From assembly GCA_949289125.1 (NCBI GenBank), contig CASEME010000009.1, positions 1-49,025 of the forward strand: a stretch of DNA of 49,025 nt, read 5' to 3'. This document shows positions 43,687-49,025 of this stretch, one piece after another (the first letter of the stretch is position 1; each line of letters opens with the position of its first letter). Origin of the DNA: an uncultured Eubacteriales bacterium (GTDB lineage Bacteria > Bacillota > Clostridia > Christensenellales > CAG-314). A program made the translations under genes and the position numbers. The notes beneath the pieces are model-generated. The model did not search any database, was not told where the DNA came from, and saw only the letters and a list, made by a program, of their open reading frames with translations.

Positions 43687-44454
43687 ATGAGCATGTTTGT
43701 ATCTATTCTCAAAAAAGCCGTACCGTTGCCCAAAGTGGAGCAGTACGACAGATATTTATTTGTTGCGCCTCACCCCGACGATATTGAGGTAGGGTGCGGA
43801 GCTACCGTTGCCAAACTGTGTGAGTTGGGCAAGTCTGTCACTTTTGTTGTAGTTACCGACGGCAGTGGCGGCGCGTTGGACAATAGTGTTACCGATACGC
43901 AGTTGATTGCGCAACGTCGTGAAGAGTGCACCCGTTCGGCACAGTTGTTGGGTGTTAGTGATATACGCTTTTTGAACTATGTGGACGGTATGACATATGG
44001 CAACAAGAATATTGCTGTGGACATTGCAAAGATTATTGTTGATGTTCAAGCTCAGGTGGTAGTATGTCCCGATTACAAAACGGTGTTCGAATATCACCCC
44101 GACCACCTTTGGGTGGGCGAGATGGCTACTATTGCATATTATCTGGCACAGTACAAGCGTGTAGGTGCACGCTACGGCATTGCGTCCGATGCACCCGTTG
44201 AGGCTTTGGCGTACTATTATACCGACCGTCCTAACAGATATGTTGCAATAAGCAAAAAGCACTTTGCAAAGAAGATGCAGGCAATACAATGCCAACAGTC
44301 GCAGTTTGACCAAGCTACTGTACGTTCTTACCTTACATACTTCAAGTTGCGCAACGCACGCTTTGGCATGCGCATTGGCAAAAAGAGAGCAGAGGGGTAT
44401 AGAGTGCTTGGCAATGTGCACATGCACTGTTTTCCAGAAGCAGGCGAATTTTAG
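43687..44454 (+). CDS. PIG-L (LmbE-like) N-acetyl-sugar deacetylase
   Basis: A zinc-dependent deacetylase of the PIG-L/LmbE family, which acts on N-acetylglucosamine-containing compounds. The start ATG at 43687 lies downstream of its promoter; the longer frame from 43609 would begin upstream of it. Zinc-site motifs are HPDDIE (about residue 28) in FVAPHPDDIEVGCGATV and the second His motif in YHPDHLWVG. The 255 residues fit the family. The substrate is unknown; in Firmicutes relatives include BshB of bacillithiol synthesis and cell-envelope sugar deacetylases. It occupies the slot where sporulating relatives have spoVT. The ribosome binding site AGGCGG is weak. Confidence 0.87.
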   Translation: MSMFVSILKKAVPLPKVEQYDRYLFVAPHPDDIEVGCGATVAKLCELGKSVTFVVVTDGSGGALDNSVTDTQLIAQRREECTRSAQLLGVSDIRFLNYVDGMTYGNKNIAVDIAKIIVDVQAQVVVCPDYKTVFEYHPDHLWVGEMATIAYYLAQYKRVGARYGIASDAPVEALAYYYTDRPNRYVAISKKHFAKKMQAIQCQQSQFDQATVRSYLTYFKLRNARFGMRIGKKRAEGYRVLGNVHMHCFPEAGEF

Positions 44455-44632
44455 GCAAATAAGTCTCATATTGTAACAATATGACAACAATCAATGTATG
44501 TGCAAATGTGCATACAACATATTTTTTGTTTTTTCTGTGTGAATAATATGTGTGCTTATGCGCATATTAACAGTGTCGGCATCAGCACAAAAGAAAAATA
44601 TACAACGAGTTTACAAAAGTGTGTCGACAATA

Positions 44633-44669
44633 GCAGTCGGATAGTTATTATCCGACTGCGCTTTTTTTT
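44633..44669 (+). terminator. Intrinsic terminator of the deacetylase transcript
   Basis: An 11-bp perfect stem GCAGTCGGATA/TATCCGACTGC with loop GTTAT and a tract of eight T. It lies about 180 bases after the stop codon; the sequence between holds no convincing gene. Confidence 0.9.
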
Positions 44670-44715
44670 GTTGTGTCACTGTACTTTTGCAACAAATTGT
44701 CGGCTTTACAAATAA

Positions 44716-44744
44716 TTAGCACAGTTATCAACATACTATATAAT
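44716..44744 (+). promoter_or_regulatory. Probable promoter of the flippase gene
   Basis: TTAGCA (44716-44721), 17-base spacer, TATAAT (44739-44744). The start codon is at 44749, so the mRNA would begin at or beside it. Confidence 0.5.
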
Positions 44745-44748
44745 AATT

Positions 44749-46311
44749 ATGAAAGATACAGAAAAACACGGCAATTTTATTACAGGGGCATTGTTGCTGA
44801 GTCTTGGCGGTTTGTTTGCCAAAATTTTGGGTGCGTTGTACCGCATACCGCTCACCAACATTATAGGCAGTTACGGTATGGGAGTGTACCAACTCATATT
44901 CCCACCGTACATTTTGTTTTTGACAGTGGCGCAGGCAGGTATTCCTGTGGCATTGTCCAAACTGATTGCAGAAAAAACGCAGTTGCAGGACAAAGCAGGT
45001 GAACGCAAAATTTTCCGTTACTGCTTAGGCTTGCTTGCAATGACGGGCATTACGGGAGCTGTGCTTATTGCTTGCCTTAGCGGTGTATTGGCACGAGCAG
45101 AGGGCAACCCCGACACAGCATACGCATTTATAATAGTTGCGCCCGCGTTGGTGTTTGTACCGCTTACCAATGTGCTCAAAGGATACTTTCAGGGCAAAAT
45201 GCATATGTTGCCCAGCAGTGTTACCACTGTGGTGGAGCAGGTAGTCAAATTAGCAATAGGTCTTACGCTTGCAAGCTACTTTATGCCCGATGTCATCAAA
45301 GCTGTTCACGGTGCAGTAATAGCCATTACTGTAAGCGAGTTTGTTTCGCTTACAATTATGACCATAGTTTACCTAAGATATTCTCGTACCAACAAGTTTG
45401 CGGTGTCTTTGCAAAAAAGCGATGTGCACCAAATATCGCGCAGTATATTCAATTTGGCTTTGCCTGTAGCTTTGGGCGGATTTGTAATGCAAATGTCGCA
45501 GGTAATAGACAGCGTTATGGTAGTCAACCTGCTTACTGTTCCCAACGCTACCAATTTGTACGGACTGTGGACGGGACCTGTCAACTCTATGTTGGGGCTT
45601 CCTATAGCTTTGTCGGCAGGCGTTGCAGTGTCAGCTTTGCCAAGTATAACAGGTACGTTTGTCAGCGGTGACCGCCAGAAGCTGCTTAGTGCGTACAACT
45701 CCGCTTTCAAATTGACAATAGTCATTGCTCTGCCCTGTGCCTTAGGTATGATAGCATTGAGTCGTCCTATACTTTCTATGCTGTACGGCTCGTTGCCTGC
45801 AGACGAAATATATATATCGGCAATGTTACTTAGTATATCGGGTATGTCCATTGTCTTTCTTGCCATTATGCAAACTGCAGTATCGGTATTTCAGGCACTC
45901 AACAAGCCGTATGTATCGGTGTATATTCTTACAGGTGCAATAGTGGTCAAAGCGGTAGTCAATCTTGTACTTTTGCCTTCTGCCAAAATAAATATTTACG
46001 GAGCGGCAATTTCCGAGACATTGTGCTATCTTTTTGCAACTATTTGTGTTATTATATACACAAAGAGAGGATTGCATCTGCATCTCGATATGGTCGCTTG
46101 TGTGCTCAAACCGCTTGCCGCAAGTATGGTAATGACGGTAGGGCTTGCCGCACTTACAATCTTTGCAGAAAGCTTTGTAAGCACTACTATAGGCACATTG
46201 TTTACAATAGCTGTCTCTGGAGTGTTGTATATGGCGTCCCTTGCCTTATTCAAAGTGTTTGACAGCAACGAACTTGCGCTTATGCGTTTTCGTCTTAAAA
46301 AGGCAAAGTAG
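44749..46311 (+). CDS. MOP-superfamily lipid flippase, SpoVB/MurJ type
   Basis: A membrane protein of 520 residues with 13-14 hydrophobic helices, matching the polysaccharide-biosynthesis/SpoVB/YabM branch of the MOP superfamily. The start LLSLGGLFAKILGALYRIPL with GSYGMGVYQL is typical. Members move lipid-linked sugars such as lipid II across the membrane. In B. subtilis the order mfd-spoVT-yabM-yabN is conserved; here the gene also precedes a yabN homologue. No ribosome binding site precedes the ATG and a -10 element ends five bases before it, so translation may start on a leaderless mRNA. No other plausible start is nearby. Confidence 0.9.
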   Translation: MKDTEKHGNFITGALLLSLGGLFAKILGALYRIPLTNIIGSYGMGVYQLIFPPYILFLTVAQAGIPVALSKLIAEKTQLQDKAGERKIFRYCLGLLAMTGITGAVLIACLSGVLARAEGNPDTAYAFIIVAPALVFVPLTNVLKGYFQGKMHMLPSSVTTVVEQVVKLAIGLTLASYFMPDVIKAVHGAVIAITVSEFVSLTIMTIVYLRYSRTNKFAVSLQKSDVHQISRSIFNLALPVALGGFVMQMSQVIDSVMVVNLLTVPNATNLYGLWTGPVNSMLGLPIALSAGVAVSALPSITGTFVSGDRQKLLSAYNSAFKLTIVIALPCALGMIALSRPILSMLYGSLPADEIYISAMLLSISGMSIVFLAIMQTAVSVFQALNKPYVSVYILTGAIVVKAVVNLVLLPSAKINIYGAAISETLCYLFATICVIIYTKRGLHLHLDMVACVLKPLAASMVMTVGLAALTIFAESFVSTTIGTLFTIAVSGVLYMASLALFKVFDSNELALMRFRLKKAK

Positions 46312-46346
46312 CAGATGTACTCCTTTACAAAAGGAGCAAATACTAT

Positions 46347-47777
46347 ATGTTATACGTTGTAGCTACAGGCAGACAACCTTCCGACTTGACTTTGGCAGGC
46401 TGCGAAGTTTTGCAAAAGGCGGACGTTGTTGTAGTTAAGTCAGACAAAACGCACATCAAAACAATGCTTGCACGTCTTAATATTACTAATTACCAAACTT
46501 GCGACGCATTGTACGAAGAGGCAGAAGACTTTGACCAACTCAATTTGGCAATAGCAGATCAACTCACCTTGTTGTGTAAGCAACACGACAAGGTGGCTTT
46601 TTGCGTGTACGGAAGTGGTGCGGACGACAGCACGGTGGAATTGCTACGCACTTCGGGAGTGCCCTTTGAGCTGATAGCAGGTGTATCGTTGGAAGCCGCA
46701 TTGCCATCGTGTTCGGATAGCAGAGGCGTGGTGGTGTATACGGCGGCACAACTGTTGCAACAGCACGATTTTGTCACTACAGGGGGCGTCACTGTTATCA
46801 AAGCTATAGACGACGCATTTGTAGCGTCCGAAGTTAAGTTAAAATTACTTACCGTGTATGACTACGACAGTACAGTGCAAATATCTGACGGAACCACGGT
46901 AAAAAACATTTTGCTTGAAGAGTTAGACAGACAAAAGAAATACAGCTACTGCACTTCTGTTGCCGTGTTGCCCAAAGAGTTGACGGCAAAGCATACTCAC
47001 GATTATTGCGATATAGCAACTGTTATGCGCATTTTGCGTGCGCCCGACGGCTGTCCGTGGGACAGAGAACAAACGCACATGTCTTTGCGCAAAAATGTTA
47101 TAGAAGAAGCCTATGAGCTTTCGCATGCCATAGAGCAGGGCGACACAGACAATATGGTGGAAGAATTGGGCGACATATTGATGCAGGTGGCTTTTCACAT
47201 TGGCATAGCAGAGGACGAAGGGGAGTTTTGTGCATCCGACGTATATTCGGCGTTGTGCAACAAACTTATCAGCCGTCATGCGCATGTATTTGGACAACTT
47301 CCCAAGTCTGCCACGGCAGAAGAAGCATTGGTAAATTGGGAAGCGGCTAAAAAAAAGGAACACAAAATTGTAGATTTGAAACACAATCTCCAAGATGTAC
47401 CATACAGTATGTCTGCTTTGATGCGCGCACAAAAGGTGCAGTACCGTGCCAAAAAAGGCGGTTACGACTTTGCAGACATTATGCAAGCAGTGGAAAAGGT
47501 GAAGGAAGAATTGTCCGAATTTCTGGCAGAAGTTGATAAGGGCGATGCCCAACTCGCCGAAAAAGAGGGCGGAGATTTGCTGTTTACGGCAATCAACGTT
47601 TTGCGACTTGCAGGCGTGGACGGCGAGACGGCTTTGACTTCTGCTACCGACAAATTTATATCACGTGTGACACTTTGCGAACAGGAGTTGAAGCGTAGTG
47701 GCAAGACGCTAAGTCAACTGTCTATGGCAGAGTTTGACCAACTGTGGGAAAAGGTAAAACGCAATGAGAAAGACTAA
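46347..47777 (+). CDS. yabN: YabN-type fusion: tetrapyrrole-methylase-like domain plus MazG pyrophosphohydrolase
   Basis: The 476 residues contain an N-terminal domain of the SAM-dependent tetrapyrrole methylase fold (1-225) and a C-terminal MazG domain (about 230-476) that hydrolyses non-canonical NTPs. MazG motifs are clear: LRAPDGCPWDREQTHMSL, the metal-binding VIEEAYELSHAIE and EELGDILMQV. The methylase half looks degenerate: the SAM-site GxGPGD is replaced by ATGRQPSD. Start ATG follows AAAGGAGC. The 3' end overlaps dus by 14 bases. The MazG activity is likely intact; methyl transfer is doubtful. Confidence 0.88.
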   Translation: MLYVVATGRQPSDLTLAGCEVLQKADVVVVKSDKTHIKTMLARLNITNYQTCDALYEEAEDFDQLNLAIADQLTLLCKQHDKVAFCVYGSGADDSTVELLRTSGVPFELIAGVSLEAALPSCSDSRGVVVYTAAQLLQQHDFVTTGGVTVIKAIDDAFVASEVKLKLLTVYDYDSTVQISDGTTVKNILLEELDRQKKYSYCTSVAVLPKELTAKHTHDYCDIATVMRILRAPDGCPWDREQTHMSLRKNVIEEAYELSHAIEQGDTDNMVEELGDILMQVAFHIGIAEDEGEFCASDVYSALCNKLISRHAHVFGQLPKSATAEEALVNWEAAKKKEHKIVDLKHNLQDVPYSMSALMRAQKVQYRAKKGGYDFADIMQAVEKVKEELSEFLAEVDKGDAQLAEKEGGDLLFTAINVLRLAGVDGETALTSATDKFISRVTLCEQELKRSGKTLSQLSMAEFDQLWEKVKRNEKD

Positions 47778-48720
47778 TGCGGACAATCTGTTTGGTGGCA
47801 ACAACACTGTGCTTGCTCCTATGGCAGGCTTTACCGATGTGGCTTTTCGCAGCATTTGTCACGAATATGGGTGCGGTCTAACAGTCACCGAGATGGTAAG
47901 CAGCAAAGCGCTTGTTATGAACAACAGCGCAACACGAGCTTTGCTTGCACGGCTTGCCAACGACAGCCCGTGTGCAGTGCAGATATTCGGACACCAACCG
48001 CAGGTTATGGCGGATAGTGTGCAACTGCCCGAACTATCAGGCTTTGACGCTATTGACGTCAATATGGGCTGCCCTGTGCACAAAATTGTCAGCAACGGCG
48101 AAGGTAGCGCATTGTTGGAAAACGTCAAGTTGGCGTCCGACATCATACGCGCATTGAGGCTGGCTACGGACAAACCGTTGTCTGTCAAATTTCGTTTGGG
48201 TGTAAGCGACAGCAAAGGCGCAGTAGACTTTGCCAAGATGTGTTGCGACAGCGGAGCAGATTTTATCACCGTACACTTGCGTACTCGCAAACAGATGTAT
48301 AGCGGCAATGCCGACTACTCCATCTTGCCCGACATTGTAAAAGCAGTGGACATACCTGTCATTGCCAATGGCGATGTAATTGGTCGTCAACAATATCTTC
48401 ATCTTGTCAACGACTGCGGCGCATACGGCGTGGCGGTAGGCAGAGGAGCATTGGGCAGACCATATATTTTTGCGCAGTTGTTGGACAAGCCATATCAGTT
48501 TGACATTGCAGGCACAGTAAGACGGCACGCCAACACCTTGTTGCAATACAAACCACAGCGTGTTGTGGTCAACGAAATGAAAAAACATATTGCTTATTAT
48601 CTCAAAGGTTTGCGCAACGCCAAAAGTGTAGTTGTGGCAGTGCAAAACGCAAGTTGTGTGGACGAGCAAATACAGTTGGTACAAAATTTTTGTGCAAAGG
48701 AAGATATTATCAATGATTAA
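47764..48720 (+). CDS. dus: tRNA-dihydrouridine synthase
   Basis: An FMN enzyme that reduces specific uridines in tRNA. The 318 residues show the flavin-binding start VLAPMAGFTDVAFR, the catalytic Cys in NMGCPVHKI, KFRLG, HLRTRKQMYSG and the C-terminal VAVGRGALGRPYIF, all typical of Dus. The ATG is within the end of yabN (14-base overlap) and the 3' end overlaps the next gene by eight bases, so the three genes form one unit. Which Dus subgroup (A/B/C) is unclear. Confidence 0.94.
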   Translation: MRKTNADNLFGGNNTVLAPMAGFTDVAFRSICHEYGCGLTVTEMVSSKALVMNNSATRALLARLANDSPCAVQIFGHQPQVMADSVQLPELSGFDAIDVNMGCPVHKIVSNGEGSALLENVKLASDIIRALRLATDKPLSVKFRLGVSDSKGAVDFAKMCCDSGADFITVHLRTRKQMYSGNADYSILPDIVKAVDIPVIANGDVIGRQQYLHLVNDCGAYGVAVGRGALGRPYIFAQLLDKPYQFDIAGTVRRHANTLLQYKPQRVVVNEMKKHIAYYLKGLRNAKSVVVAVQNASCVDEQIQLVQNFCAKEDIIND

Positions 48721-49025
48721 CATAGTTTTGGTAGAACCGGAAATACCCTCCAACACGGGCAACATAGTGCGTACCTGTGTTGCTACAGGTAGCAGATTGC
48801 ACCTTGTGCGCCCTTTGGGCTTTAGCACAGATGACAAAATGCTCAAGCGTGCAGGGCTCGATTATTGGTACAACGCAGATATCAGTTACTACGACAACTT
48901 CGATGAGCTGCGCCAAAAGTACAAAGATTATCCCTTTTATTACTTCACCACCAAGGGCGACAAAGTGTATTCGGACGTGCAGTTTGAAGAAACTTGTTTT
49001 TTGGTGTTTGGCAAAGAAACAAAAG
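48713..49025 (+). CDS. trmL: tRNA (cytidine(34)-2'-O)-methyltransferase TrmL, cut by the window end
   Basis: The first 104 codons of a SPOUT-class methyltransferase. INIVLVEPEIPSNTGNIVRT and HLVRPLGFSTDDKMLKRAGL are hallmark segments of TrmL/CspR, which methylates the wobble base of certain leucine tRNAs. ATG at 48713 has AAGGAAG upstream and overlaps the dus stop. The catalytic C-terminal knot lies outside the window, so completeness cannot be judged. Confidence 0.92.
   Translation, partial: MINIVLVEPEIPSNTGNIVRTCVATGSRLHLVRPLGFSTDDKMLKRAGLDYWYNADISYYDNFDELRQKYKDYPFYYFTTKGDKVYSDVQFEETCFLVFGKETK

Noticed and set aside
44494-44715. A 73-codon open frame between the deacetylase and the flippase
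   Set aside because: It runs through the strong terminator at 44633-44669 and has no ribosome binding site.

Overview
The window reads as chromosomal DNA of a low-to-moderate G+C member of the Firmicutes (Bacillota), most likely an uncultured Clostridia-type bacterium. The evidence is DnaD plus DnaI primosome genes, a zinc-type S14, a zinc-lid adenylate kinase, a long S10-spc-alpha ribosomal cluster that runs through secY-adk-map-infA-rpmJ, and the neighbourhood pth-mfd-prsA-spoVB/murJ-yabN. TTG is the favoured leucine codon and Shine-Dalgarno sequences are strong. No sporulation gene (spoVT, fin, yabP, yabQ) is present where relatives often carry them, so the organism may not sporulate (inference).

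Layout. 1-1446: a visibly G+C-richer stretch with a 5'-truncated membrane-protein gene, a gene-free segment with 11-bp repeats, an intact tRNA-Thr(GGT) and a broken tRNA-Thr half. This may be the edge of an integrated element or an assembly junction. 1684-4045 (minus): dnaD-like then dnaI. 4298-7471: a 1057-residue Rad50/SMC-like coiled-coil protein without a recognisable Walker A. 7716-10849: yqeY, an M1-family metallopeptidase lipoprotein (minus) and thpR. 11275-19946: an oligopeptide ABC importer operon oppA-B-C-D-F plus a small membrane protein. 20515-36543: 29 ribosomal-protein, translation, secretion and transcription genes in one direction. 36800-49025: an NTF2-like protein, pth, mfd, a PrsA-like foldase, a PIG-L deacetylase, a SpoVB/MurJ flippase, yabN (MazG), dus and the start of trmL.

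The most unusual object is the Opp importer. Its OppC carries an RCC1-type beta-propeller of about 290 residues between transmembrane helix 1 and the permease core, plus a roughly 230-residue Ser/Thr/Lys-rich cytoplasmic tail. Its OppF carries a roughly 205-residue, mostly coiled-coil insertion between the Walker A half and the Q-loop. I know of no described oligopeptide importer built this way. Second is the degenerate Rad50-like protein facing dnaD-dnaI. Third is a set of regulatory features: a shared ATAGGGGCTT element in the spacers of the rpsJ and mfd promoters, apparently leaderless mfd and murJ, a complex S10-operon leader, an intrinsic terminator inside the ribosomal cluster before rpsM, and three hairpins between rpsD and rpoA.

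All calls come from reading the sequence; no database search was run. Promoter, terminator and hairpin calls are pattern matches and not experimental results.
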